Below are positions 1-10,500 of a stretch of 15,378 bases of DNA, in pieces. Numbering within the stretch: the first letter of the stretch is position 1; each line of letters starts with the position of its first letter. Made by a program: the position numbers and the translations under genes. This DNA is from Annulohypoxylon bovei var. microspora (taxonomy: Eukaryota > Ascomycota > Sordariomycetes > Xylariales > Hypoxylaceae), in NCBI GenBank assembly GCA_022836615.1, contig MU405505.1, positions 1-15,378 of the forward strand, given 5' to 3'. The notes beneath the pieces are model-generated. The model had not been told where the DNA came from, searched no databases, and saw only the letters and a program-made list of their open reading frames with translations.

Positions 1-240
1 TTTTGCTTTTTTTTTTAATTTTTTATTAAGTTTTTGGTATATTTTACATTATTATTTATTATAAATATTTATTTAATTTTAAACTTAACGTTTATTAAAA
101 AAATATCGCGTTTTTAATGGAACTTTAATATAACTTATAAATTATTAAACACTTTTACTTTATTATATTAAAAGTTCGATTTAACCTTTAAAGAAAAATT
201 ATAATAAAAAAACAATTTTACTCGAAAATAAATCATAAAA

Positions 241-1180
241 AAGCTCCCTTTTTACTTATATAATTTAACCGAAATATTCTTAAAAAAAAACAATGATTCA
301 TTACCGCTTTATTAACCTTTTAATTATAAAATAAATTTAAAAAAAAGCGTTAACCCCATTAAATTACACCCCTTTTATAATATAAATACGGAGCACTTGT
401 GGGCTTTAAAAGAATATTTATCGAACCATTTACATAAAAAGTAAATCGTATTTAATACGGTTAAATATAAATCCCCCGTTTTTTTCGTAAAAAAGCCGAA
501 AGATAATTTAAGGTTTTATATTAATTACCGGGAATTAAACGCCCGTATTAAAAAAAATCATTATTTTTTCTTTTTAATTAATAAAATGTTAAAAAAAATC
601 TTTAAGGTTAAAGTTTTTATAAAACTCGATATTTATTAAGCTTTTTATTATATTAAAATAAACTTCGCTTTAAAAAACCTTATTACTTTTTAAACTTATT
701 TCGGATCATATAAATATCGCATGTTTTTTTTTAAGTTAAATAATAAGCTTAATGCGTTTTAAAGATATATTAACCAAGCTTTTTTTTCGTTTTTTAATAA
801 CTTTTACACGGCGTATATAAATAATATTTTAATTTATTTAAAAGACTTATTTTTCCATAAACATCACGTGTAATAAATGTTAAAACGCCTACGTTTCGTT
901 AACTTATAAGTTAATATTTAAAAAAGCAAGTTTTTAATTATAAAAATTAAGTTTTTAAAGTTTATTATTTTTACCTCCGGCGTAACTATTAATTAAAATA
1001 AAATTAAAGCGGTTTAAAATTAAGAAATATTTTCTTAAGTTCGAAAACTTTAATCGTTTTTAAGCTTTTATAATTTTTATTAATAATTTATATTAAAGTA
1101 TAATCGGATTATAAAACCTTTACATTTCTTCATTATTACTTTACATTAAATTTAAATTAATGAATATATTAAGGCGTTCG
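241..1180 (+). pseudogene. Reverse transcriptase domain of the chromovirus fossil
   Basis: Frame 1 keeps a run of RT landmarks: L-P-x-Y near 301-312, the L-K-E-Y-L segment at about 409-423, S-P-V-F-F-V-K-K at about 472-495, L-R-F-Y-I-N-Y-R-E-L-N at about 508-540, the K-L-D-I motif at about 622-633, F-G-S-Y-K-Y-R at about 703-723, and the active-site box Y-I-N-N-I-L-I-Y at 814-837. In Gypsy RTs this last box is normally Y-x-D-D. Both catalytic aspartates are now asparagine (820-825), which by itself would abolish polymerase activity. The segment then runs on through the L-K-F-I-I-F-T-S-G-V region to R-I-I-K-P-L near 1099-1116. Roughly 25-30 in-frame stops are present. Confidence 0.9.
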
Positions 1181-1640
1181 AAGCATTAAAAACAACCTTA
1201 ATTATTTCTTTAATTTTAAAGCATTTTTATAAAAGTCGAAAGGTTAAATTGGAAACTGATGCCTTTAATGGGGTGATTTCCGAAACTTTTTTATAATTAA
1301 ACGAATTAAAGGATTAACATTTAATGGTTTTTTTTTTAAAATAATAATTTTTTTAAAATATAATTATTTTATTTATAATAAAGAGTTTTTTACCATCGTA
1401 ATAATAACGAAACTTTAAAAATATATATTCGTTTTATTAAATAATAAATTCGATATATTTATAAATTATTAAACGTTATAATACTTTATTATTAAAAAAA
1501 TGTTAAACTTTTATTAAGCCGGTTAAAATAAACATTTATTTTAATTTAATTATAAGTTATATTATCACTTAAAAAAAGAAAATGTGGTAATTAATGTTTT
1601 ATTTTAAAAAACAATTAATTTAACCATTTAAAAACGATTA
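1171..1640 (+). pseudogene. RNase H domain of the chromovirus fossil, frameshifted
   Basis: The domain opens with K-A-F-E-A-L-K (1171-1191) and continues through L-K-H-F and L-E-T-D-A (the E-T-D that begins Gypsy RNase H) to H-x-x-V-F-F at 1318-1335 in frame 1. It resumes in frame 3 with N-Y-x-I-Y-N-K-E (about 1362-1385), where Y-x-I-Y-D-K-E is usual, then K-K-M-L-N and the A-G of the usual R-Q-A-G/R-W motif near 1518-1523, and E-N-V-V-I-N-V-L-F at 1578-1604. That last run matches the family's E-N-V-V-A-D-A-L-S through Ala-to-Ile, Asp-to-Asn, Ala-to-Val and Ser-to-Phe, all C-to-T or G-to-A changes. The frame change falls in the T run 1328-1337. Confidence 0.85.
1328..1337 (+). other. One-base frameshift in a T homopolymer inside RNase H
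   Basis: Ten T residues follow G1327. Frame 1 carries the RNase H motif up to this run and frame 3 carries it immediately after. Eleven T residues would keep one continuous frame, so a single-base loss is the simplest account. It could also be a sequencing or assembly error in the homopolymer. It is the only indel needed to follow pol from about 241 to 3366. Confidence 0.6.
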
Positions 1641-1949
1641 AAAAATATAATTGATTTATTATTTTATTACCCCTTTTAATGTTTTATAATAAAATAAATC
1701 CCTTATAATTTTTAATCGATAAACCTTTAATAAACTTATTATTTCTTAACTTTTAATACATTTTAATTATAATAAAGGTTTTTAAAAAAAAACCACTTTA
1801 AAATATTAAGTTAATTAATATCATCTTAATAATTAATTAAAATATTATTAAATTAAAAACGTAACGTAAATAAACCAAAAAAAAAAAACGGATACGCTTT
1901 ATAAAATAAATTATTACTTTTAAAAAAAAGATTAATAATTTTAAATAAT

Positions 1950-2900
1950 AAAAAACTTCGCATTAAATTATGCGATAAATTCCACCGTCCCTTAAATTAA
2001 ACACATTTAAATTAAAATAAAATACATATAATAATATTAAAAAAATATTTATAACTTAATATAAAAACGTTTATAAACCGTTATTATATTTATTATAAAT
2101 AATGTTAAAGAAATTAAAACCTTAAAGTTAAATTAATAAACTTATTTTAACCACTTTTTATTAATAAATAAATATAATAATATATTTTAATAAATTTCAA
2201 ATCCATATCTTTTAATTACGAAAAGTTTAATTCGATTTTAATAATTATTAATTAATTAAATAAAAGACTTTTTTTATTACTTATATATAAGATTTATACC
2301 ACCACGTAACTTATAAACTTATATTATAAATACATTTAACGCATTTATAAAACCTTTAAAATAATTATATTTAATAAAAATCTTTAATTTATAACCGCTT
2401 TTTTAAACGAATTAATTAAGTTTATTAAAATAAACCTTTATAAATCGATAATAAAGCATTTATAATTTAATAATTAAACGGAAATTTTTAATTAATTTAT
2501 TTAAATGAAATTATAACTTTTCGTAAATTATTTTTAAAATAATTAATTAAAAACATTACTTTATTTAAATTTTGCATACGTTATTTAATTATATTTAAAT
2601 ATAAAGCTTTTTTTCATAAAAATAAAAATAAAATTCGTTTTAAAAATAATCTTTAATTAATAAACCCGCATTTATAAATTTAAAACCTTTTAAAAAAAGT
2701 TTAATTACACCGTTATTTAATTATTAATAAAGCGCTGAGCTTTTATTATATAATAAGCCCGTAAAAACCTTTTATTAATATAAAATCGTTAAAATAAATA
2801 AATTAATAAAAAAAAATAATTAATAAATTAAATAATGGGCGATTAAATATATATCCGCAAAAATAATTAATAAATAAATTATCTTTATAACGACTTAAAT
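1950..2900 (+). pseudogene. Integrase domain of the chromovirus fossil
   Basis: In frame 3 the zinc-binding N-terminal region begins near L-R-I-K-L-C-D-K-F-H at 1956-1985. A stretch corresponding to the x-F-Y-W and paired-cysteine segment follows, heavily eroded. The catalytic core's third part is the clearest: N-Y-F (about 2526-2534) and L-K-T-L-L-Y-L-N-F-A-Y-V at 2547-2582, equivalent to the conserved L-x-x-x-E-F-A-Y-N segment. The D,D,E catalytic triad cannot be read with confidence after the mutation. Assignment rests on position between RNase H and the chromodomain plus these motifs. Confidence 0.7.
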
Positions 2901-3140
2901 TACCTAATGGTAAGTTTTTTTAAAGTATTAACGGAATTTTATCGCAACGTTTTCGAAATTAACTTACCTTTAAATATAAAAATCCATTAAATTTTAAACG
3001 CAAGTTAATTAATTAAAGCTTTAAATAATTTAATTTTAAAGTAAATAACAAATCCTTTGCTTTTAATAAAAATTAATAAAAAATAAAAATATAAAATATT
3101 TAAAATATTAAACTTTAAATTCCTTAAAAAAAAACTTTAA

Positions 3141-3290
3141 TATAAAATGGATTAAATAAATTGCGACCTTAATTCGACGTGGTACTTTTTTAAGGACTTT
3201 TTTAACGCGCCGATTAAGGTAAAAAACTTTTATAATTTATATTTTAAAGCCGCCGGTCCTTTAATTAAACTTTAATAATGGATTAAAGCC
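3141..3290 (+). pseudogene. Chromodomain remnant at the integrase C-terminus
   Basis: Frame 3 gives Y-K-M-D followed by N-S-T-W at 3171-3182, then F-F-N-A-P-I-K-V-K-N-F-Y at about 3198-3233 and A-A-G-P near 3244-3255. The order corresponds to the Y-L-V-K-W, T-W-E-P, N-A-x-x-x-V-x-x-F and P-G-P landmarks of chromovirus chromodomains. In living elements this module binds methylated histone H3 and steers integration into heterochromatin. A tail follows in which Lys codons (about 3340-3366) may have been an acidic run converted by Glu-to-Lys transitions; that last point is inference. Confidence 0.7.
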
Positions 3291-3772
3291 GTTACGGAAA
3301 ATAAAATATTAAAAATAATAAATAAAAACGATTTATTTATTATAAAAAAAAAGAAATTAAAGAAATAAGTTATAAACGTATTAATAAATAACTTATTCTT
3401 TTTATAAACCGAATTTTTTTTTAAAAGAAAAAATTATATAATAACATTTAATTACCGTTATTTTTAAAATATATTAATAAAGCAATTAATTAATATCCCA
3501 GCCATAAAGTTAATATATAAAAACCTTTTAAAAGAAACCACTTTATAATTTTTTTTTTTTAATTTTTCACTTTAAATATTTTCGTTAATAAAATATATAA
3601 TCCCGCCGTCGCATAGGTTTTATCCCGATTAAAAACTTATTCGCCGTGACATTTTTTACCATTTTAATTTATAATATAATTATTACTTTTACCGGTTATT
3701 TTATTAAATGTTTTATTAATACGGTTATAAAACTTTAATAAAGTACGTTGCCGAGTAATTTATTTTTTAATA

Positions 3773-3874
3773 CCGCGAATAAAACGTGTTTATATTTATG
3801 TATCCATAATTTTATTTTTAAAGCCGCGAATAAAACGTGCTCGTATTTATATATCCGAGATTTTATTTTCAAAG
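3773..3874 (+). repeat. 51-bp tandem duplication, two copies
   Basis: Copy 1 (3773-3823) and copy 2 (3824-3874) both begin CCGCGAATAAAACGTG and end in TTTTATTTT plus AAAG. They differ at a handful of sites, nearly all C/T or G/A, as expected if both copies were mutated independently after duplication. It lies about 400 bp after the pol end, where LTR enhancer-type repeats often occur. Confidence 0.8.
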
Positions 3875-4060
3875 CTTATTAAATAAAGTTTTTTAAGTAA
3901 TTTCCATTTAAACCGTTTTTATTATAAATTTATATTATTCGTTAATAAAAGTAAAAATAATAATATTATATTATTAAAAGTTTTAATTTATTTAACCGTT
4001 AATTCTTTTAAAGCTTTTTTTAATTTATTAATTTAAGTTTATAACGAGGTAATATCTTTA

Positions 4061-4086
4061 AATTTTAATTTTAATTTTAATTTTAT
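4061..4086 (+). repeat. ATTTTA hexamer microsatellite
   Basis: About four perfect copies of a 6-bp AT unit in tandem. It is probably slippage within AT-rich DNA and has no evident function. Confidence 0.6.
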
Positions 4087-4290
4087 TAATTTTTTTTTAA
4101 ATTAAAAAGCTTGAAAACGTAATTTAATCTTTTAAATAAATATTTAAAATGGAAAAAGTATTATTATAAAAGCAATAAATTACAATGCGTTATATATAAT
4201 ACCGTGTAATATATTATAATATTTTATATTATATAAATGTATAAATTATTAACTTTTAATTTTAAATAAATATAACTTTATATAACACAA

Positions 4291-4310
4291 GCCACATAAA
4301 GCCACATAAA
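4291..4310 (+). repeat. Perfect 10-bp tandem duplication GCCACATAAA x2
   Basis: Two identical adjacent copies, preceded by ACACAA. The patch keeps several CpA dinucleotides, the preferred RIP target, in an otherwise mutated region. Either it escaped mutation or it arose later. Confidence 0.7.
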
Positions 4311-6511
4311 GTTATAAAGCGCCTTTTAATTAATAAAACCTTTTTATTATTAATAAAACTTTTAATAAATTATTTTCTTTAATTGTAATTAATTTAATGT
4401 TAATTTATTAAAGGTTTTTAAAATGGTTAAAAAAGTGGTGATTTTTTAAAATTTAATGGTTTAATTTTTAAACGGTTATAATATAATTATAAAATGTGTT
4501 TTTATAAAATACATTTTTACGATATAATTTTTTTTAAAAGATTTTTCAAAGGATATAAATATTTAATTAATTAATAATAAAACTTTTATAAAAGTTATAA
4601 TAATAAAATTTAATTAAAAGTCGATAAATTCGTTTAAGTTTTTTTTTTATTTTTCGTTTTTTTAATTAAATGATTTATTAAGTTTATAAGATAAAATGTT
4701 AATAATTATATATTTTTTCCAAGTATATGTTTTATATTAAAATTAAAAAACTTAATATAAATTATCCATTTAAAAAATTATTATTTAATTAAAAAATTAA
4801 AATTTTAATGTTAATTTTTAAAAAAAATCGAATGCCGTAAAAGTAATTTCTTAAATATTATAAAGTTTTTATAATCGTTAAACATTTTAATTTAATGGTG
4901 TTATAAATTAATTTAATATTTTTTTAAACTTTAAATTTATATTATACCGGTTTAAAAATTTTTTAATTATTATATTATTTTAATATATTGTTTTATTTTT
5001 TATTTAAAAAGTTTATTTTAATTACGATAAGTTTCTTTAAAATGTAATTAATTATAATAAAGCAAGGTGTTAATATGAAATTTTTTTATAAAGTGATCAT
5101 GGTTTATTATTAAAATTTTTTTTAAATAAATGATTGGTTTTTTTTAAAAATAAAAGTAAAAGTAAAGTTTTAAAAGTGTATTTTTTAATTTAAATTTAAA
5201 AATAAACGGTTAATTTTATAAACGATCGGATTTTATTAATGTTATTATATTTTTTTTACTTTTATATTTTTTAATGTTAATTATAACGGGTTTTTTACCG
5301 TTTATTTTATAAAAATAATTAATGATTTCGGTTAAAAATTAATATAATATTAATTTTAAGATTTATTATTTTAATAATATTACATTTAATAATACTTTTT
5401 TTTTTAAAAGCAACGTTTTTAATTAATTAAAAACTTTATTAATAAACCATATAACCATTAAAAAACGATATAAAATGGTTTCATAACTTTAATTCGAATA
5501 ATTTTCTTTTTATAACATATATTTTATTATAATTTAATATTTTAAAAACCTTTAATTTAACGATTTTAATAATCCAAGTTTTAATAAATTACATTTAATA
5601 AATCGTTTTTAATAAATTATTAAATCGTAGTTTTTAATGTTATTATTCCGGACCGGTCGCATGTAATACCTTCGAAAAGTTTTAATACCTTTTATACTTT
5701 TTATAATTTATAATATAATTACATTAATATTTATTTATATATAATATAATTTAATTTAATTAATTATAATTTAAAATAACTTTCGAATAAATTTAATTAT
5801 TTTAAAATTAAATGGCCGTTAAAAAAGTTATTTAAATGTAAACATAAAATATTATACGATTTAATTCCACGAAAAACGGTATAATAAAATGTATATAAAT
5901 TTATATGTGTATTAAGGTACCTTTATACCTGGTCCGTGCTTATCGATAAAGATTTCAATTAATTAAAAAAGTTAATTCCGTTCCAACGGGAATATTATGA
6001 AATGTAATATTATTAAAATAATAAATCTCTTAATTTTTAACGTTAATAATAACCTTAACGAATTTAAAATTTAATAATATAATAATTAAATTTATAATGT
6101 ATTTATATATAAAATGTTAAATTTTAAAATAAAGTTTTTAATCGTTATAATAAATAATAAGTTTTTTTATATTTACGTTATTAAAAAAAAGTTTATATAT
6201 ATTAAAAATTAAATCGTATAATATTTTAATTATAATTCGGAAAAAGTGGGTTATTAAATTAATGGTTTTTTAAAATAATATTATTATTTATATTAAATTA
6301 ATTAAAATTAAAAAAGTTATTAAATTTTTATTAAAAATAAATAAATTAATTTAATTATAATTTAAAAAAAAGTTTATATAAAATAATATAATACATATAA
6401 TAAATAATTTAATAAAATTATCGTAATTTTTAAAAAAAAAACGTTTTTAATCGTTTTATTATTTAATTAAATAATTAAATTAATTAAACGTAATTTTTTT
6501 TTTTATTATGG
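4311..6511. other. AT-rich stretch without a recognisable gene
   Basis: Every frame on both strands is broken by frequent TAA. I compared the clearer translations with transposon families I know and recognised none. Less-mutated islets occur at 5641-5670 (CCGGACCGGTCGCATG) and 5908-6000. It is probably further RIP-degraded transposon DNA. Confidence 0.5.
5908..6000 (+). other. Less-mutated islet within AT block 1
   Basis: GGTACC, then TATACCTGGTCCGTGC and TTATCGATAAAG, keep CpA, CTG and TGC words that are otherwise rare here. The islet ends in an imperfect inverted repeat, ATTCCGTT / AACGGGAAT, at about 5975-5994. It could be the edge of one element or an old junction; nothing assigns it. 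Confidence 0.35.
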
Positions 6512-6529
6512 TTTAAACCATGGTTTAAA
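6512..6529. repeat. 18-bp perfect palindrome TTTAAACCATGGTTTAAA
   Basis: Perfect dyad symmetry about position 6520.5. It is the first of three palindromes plus one longer inverted repeat within 160 bp, which makes the location a candidate transposon terminus or junction. Confidence 0.85.
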
Positions 6530-6587
6530 TTATAAAAGGTAAAACATGGTATATAAAAAAATAAAAAATAAAAAAAAGGTTATTTAT

Positions 6588-6633
6588 AAAGCGATAAATA
6601 AAGCGGTGAAAATAAGCAATTATTTATCGCTTT
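6588..6633. repeat. 14-bp inverted repeat with 18-nt loop
   Basis: AAAGCGATAAATAA (6588-6601) is the exact reverse complement of TTATTTATCGCTTT (6620-6633). The arms have more G and C than the surroundings and are unmutated relative to each other. Confidence 0.85.
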
Positions 6634-6647
6634 TTTACATGTAAAAA
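6632..6647. repeat. 16-bp perfect palindrome TTTTTACATGTAAAAA
   Basis: The dyad is centred on ACATGT and overlaps the right arm of the 6588-6633 inverted repeat by two bases. Confidence 0.8.
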
Positions 6648-6653
6648 GCTTAA

Positions 6654-6671
6654 TTAACGCCGCGGCGTTAA
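6654..6671. repeat. 18-bp GC-cored palindrome TTAACGCCGCGGCGTTAA
   Basis: Perfect dyad centred on CCGCGG. Ten consecutive G/C bases (CGCCGCGGCG) stand out in a region that is mostly A/T. Every C is in CpG or CpC, contexts that RIP spares. Confidence 0.85.
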
Positions 6672-6689
6672 AGATTTTTTTTTTTTTCG

Positions 6690-7580
6690 TAACTTTATTA
6701 TTTTTAAATAATCGTACGAATAAAATCGCTTTTACGCCACTTTAAATTTACGCTTTTCGTGATAATTTTTCTTTTTAATAATAAATTAAATATTATAATA
6801 TAAACCGTATTTCTTTTTTAATATATTATATTTTATTTTTTCTTATAATATTTTAATAATTTTATTTTTTAAAAGTGTAAATATTAAGATATTTTTAATT
6901 TATTAAACATTATAAGGTACCATTTTAATCGTGTAATTAAAAGTTATTTCGTTATAAATTTTTTTTTTTATTAAAATTTCACGTTAAAGCTTTTTTTTAA
7001 TAATTTAAAATTTCGATCATTAAGTTAATTTCTTAATTAATAAACTTTATATTTTTTAATTTTATTTTAATAATATTTAAACGTTCCGGGGTTAATTTAA
7101 ATCCTTTAAATTTAATATAATATTTTAAGAAAATTTTTTATAATAATTTTTTAATATTAATAAGTTTAATAGTTTTTAAGGTTTTTTTTAAAGCCTTTGC
7201 TTTTTAATTTAACGATTTAAAAAATATTAATTTATTTAAAAAAATGTTATTAATAAATTAAATTTTATTAATTTTATTTTTATATATAATATTAATTAAC
7301 GTTATAAAAGTAATTTTAATTATTTCGTTTTTTAATTTTTTATAAAACTTTTTAATTACTTTTTAAACTTAATTTTTTAAAATAATATTTAATATAATAT
7401 TACCTTTTTTTATCATGGTATATTAAATTTCGGAATATATTATAAAATTATTAAATAAGTTTTTTTTTAAAAAAAAGGTAATTTTTAAAAACTTAATTAA
7501 TTAATATTATATCGTTATAAAGCTTATTTTTATTATTAATATAACTTTTAATATTAATAATTAATAATTTTTTTAAACGT
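6690..7580 (-). pseudogene. Possible unidentified decayed coding frame
   Basis: On the minus strand, the frame from about 7580 down to 7083 has about nine stops in 166 codons, somewhat fewer than I would expect from TAA frequency here. It contains a coherent segment with F-K-G-F-K-L-T-P-E-R near 7083-7110. Lys and Asn predominate, as would follow from Glu and Asp codons under G-to-A mutation, and part of it has a heptad-like look. I do not recognise the protein. It ends near the palindrome cluster at 6512-6671, which could be the end of the same element. The stop deficit is modest and may be chance. Confidence 0.25.
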
Positions 7581-10500
7581 AAAAAAATATAATAAAATCC
7601 TTAAAGTTTAATAATATTTTCTTTTTAAAGGTTAAAAGTATTTTAATTTAAACCGGTTTAAAGGTTATATTATTAATTATAACGTTATTATTATTAAAAC
7701 GGAAGGTAAAATAATTTAAATAAATGAAATTTAAATGTAATAAAAACTTTTATAAAATATATTAATTATTAATTACGTATATAAATATATTAATTTTTTA
7801 ATTTATTAATTAAATAAATCCTTTAATTAATTTTACGTAAAGTACTTTTATAACATTTTAATTAAATTTAAATTAAATTAAATTAATTTATTTTAAAAGA
7901 AAATTATGCTTTTTAACGTATAATAACGTTATAATTAAAATTTAAACTTTTATATTAATAATATTTATAATTAAATCTTCGTTTTTATAAAGTTTAATTT
8001 ATATAATGAAATATAAATGTTATTTTATATAAGCTTTAAATTTATTCATTAATATTAATATAAATTGTTTTTTATTTTAATTAATGGTATAACCCATTAT
8101 TAAGTTTATTTATATATTTTTATTAACTTTATTATTTTTTAACTTTTATTTAATAACCTTTTCAACCTTTTAAACGTTAATTTTAATTATTTTATTAAGT
8201 AATGTTCTTTAATTTTAAATTAATTTAATTTAATATTTAACGATTATTTTTATGAAATTAAATATAAATTAAATTATTTTAATTTAAATAATATCGAATT
8301 TTTTTTTAACGTTTTTAATTATTTTTTTTATTAAAACTTTATAATAATATTATTTAAAAGCTTAATTCTTTTTAAAAGGTTTATATTTTTTTAATTAAAA
8401 CGTTATAATATTTAAAAGTTTAATTATTATATTTTATTAATAATAAAGTTAATTAATTTAATAAAAGGGTTAAATTAATTAATTAATTTTCCATAAAGTT
8501 TTATACGCTTTTTTACAACGTTTATATTTATTATAATATTTAAAAATTCGCTTAATAACGTTTCGTTTATAATTTTTCGAATATAAATAACTTTATTATT
8601 TTTAATAACTTTAAAAAACCATTTATAATTAATTAAATATTATTTTTTAATGAACCTTTTTAAATTATTAATTAATAAAGTGTGGATTATTATTATAAGT
8701 GGTTAAATATTTTAATTATTAAAGATATTTTTTAAAAAGTAAATCTTTAAATCTTTATATTTAATTTTTATAACACATTTATTAACGATATAAATAACGT
8801 ATTTTTTTAAATATAATTTTAATTAAGTTTTTTTATATATTTATTTAATAACGTGTATTCCCATTAATTTTCTTTTTACTTTAATATTTTAAGCGATATA
8901 TTTAAAAATAATGTTTAATTAATCGTTATTTAAATTATATAAGCTTTATATATAAACTCGTTTTTTAACGTTATAATACGTTATTTTTAATTAATTTATT
9001 TTTTATAATATAAAGTAATTAAATTAATAATAACCATTTATTAAGTTTAATTAAAAGATTTTTTTATAAAATTAACATTATTTTAAAAAATATAATTAAA
9101 CTTAAAAATACCTTAATTATTAAATATATAATTTATGATGATTTATTTTTAAATTATATAATTATTAAGCTTTTATAATATTCATTATAAAATAAAAATT
9201 TAACGGTTATAATTAATATTAATAACTTAATATAAATATATTCCAAATTATATTAATTTTATAACGTAAAAATTTATTTTAATTAAATAATTTTTATAAA
9301 TTAAATATTAAAATATTCATCTTAAAAATTACTTAAGTTAAATCTTAAAAATTATCTTTTTTCCGTTAAAGTATTTAAGTAAATTTTATAATAAAAGGTT
9401 TTTTAAAGGTAATTTTTTTAAATATAATATTTTAATTAAATTATTTAAACCTTTTAAAAGTTATATATTATTTATTATTAAGAAGTTTTAATTATTTATA
9501 ATCGGTTAATTTAACTTCTTAATTAACCCATTTATTAATTGTTTTTTCGATTTTATCGAATTCGTATATTTTTAAATTTTTTAATAAAGTTTATTCGTTA
9601 TATATAATATCTTTTAAAATAAATTTATTAATTTTAATAATAATTTTAAAAATGTATTTTTTTAACGTTATTTAATAAGTATTAAACTTTTTTACTTTTT
9701 TAATTATAATTATAAAAATTATAATATAATTAATTAACTTATAAAAGGTTTCCAAGGTATTTTTTATAATTATTTTATTAAATCGTTATATTTAAAATTT
9801 ATATTATTTTAAATTACGGACTTTAAAGCCGTATAATAACACTTTTTTAACCTTGGCTTACGTTATTTTTTTATTAATGACGGTTTTAACCTTTTATTTT
9901 AAATTATAATTAATAATCCATTTAAAAATTTCTTTAATCATGTGTTTTTCATTTATATTATATCGTTTTAATTCATTTTTAATATTTTTTAATTAATTTT
10001 ATATATTAATACCGTTAAATTTCAAGTGTGGATAAATAATTAAATTTAAGAAAATAAAAACATAAAAAATTAATATAAGCTTTAAATTAAAAGTTATAAT
10101 AAATAAAATAATCGTTAAATTTCTTAAATTAATATTTAAAAATATTTTAATTTTATTATTTAAAAAAGGAATTAATTAACTTTTATAAGTATTTTTAATA
10201 TATTTATAAATATCTTTTATAATAATGAAATTAATAAATAATAAAAAAATAAATATAATAATATATTTATTAAGGTTTTTTAATTTAAAGTTATTTTAAT
10301 TATTTTTAAAAATAAATATAAATTTATTAAATATTAATCGTTTTATAAGTTTAAAAAGTTATTAAAAGGTTTTAAAAATGTGTTAAATTTAAAAAATATT
10401 TATATTTTATTAAATTATAAGGTTATTAATAATTTTTAAGCTTTTAATACGTTTTCGTTTTCGAGTAAAATTATTAATATTTTTAATAATATTTATATTA

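Larger units (their letters stand above)
1..3366 (+). pseudogene. Decayed Ty3/Gypsy chromovirus pol polyprotein (5' end outside window)
   Basis: This is the remnant of a retrotransposon polyprotein that copied element RNA into DNA and integrated it. Order along the frame is RT N-terminus (from about 241), RT fingers and palm (about 391-1180), RNase H (about 1171-1640), integrase (about 1950-2900), the L-P-x-x-x-K-I-H and A-S-x-L motifs of the integrase C-terminal region (2964-3011), then a chromodomain (about 3141-3236). RT-RNase H before position 1337 reads in frame 1; everything after reads in frame 3. Pol-then-chromodomain order is diagnostic of the chromovirus clade. Dozens of TAA stops stand where Gln, Trp or Arg would be, so it cannot be expressed. 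Positions 1-240 may be protease or linker, but I see no clear motif there. Gag and the 5' LTR would lie left of the window. Certain as a Gypsy pol fossil; family below clade level not determined. Confidence 0.9.
3367..4100. other. Probable 3' non-coding/LTR region of the chromovirus
   Basis: No coding frame is recognisable here. It directly follows the end of pol, where the 3' untranslated region and LTR of a Gypsy element belong. It contains a small less-mutated patch (3600-3660) and the 51-bp tandem duplication described separately. The matching 5' LTR would lie outside the window, so LTR ends cannot be set; mutation has blurred any terminal TG/CA and polypurine tract. Confidence 0.35.

Noticed and set aside
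4423..5110. Possible decayed frame starting at ATG 4423
   Set aside because: Stop density is no lower than expected by chance and nothing in the translation is recognisable.
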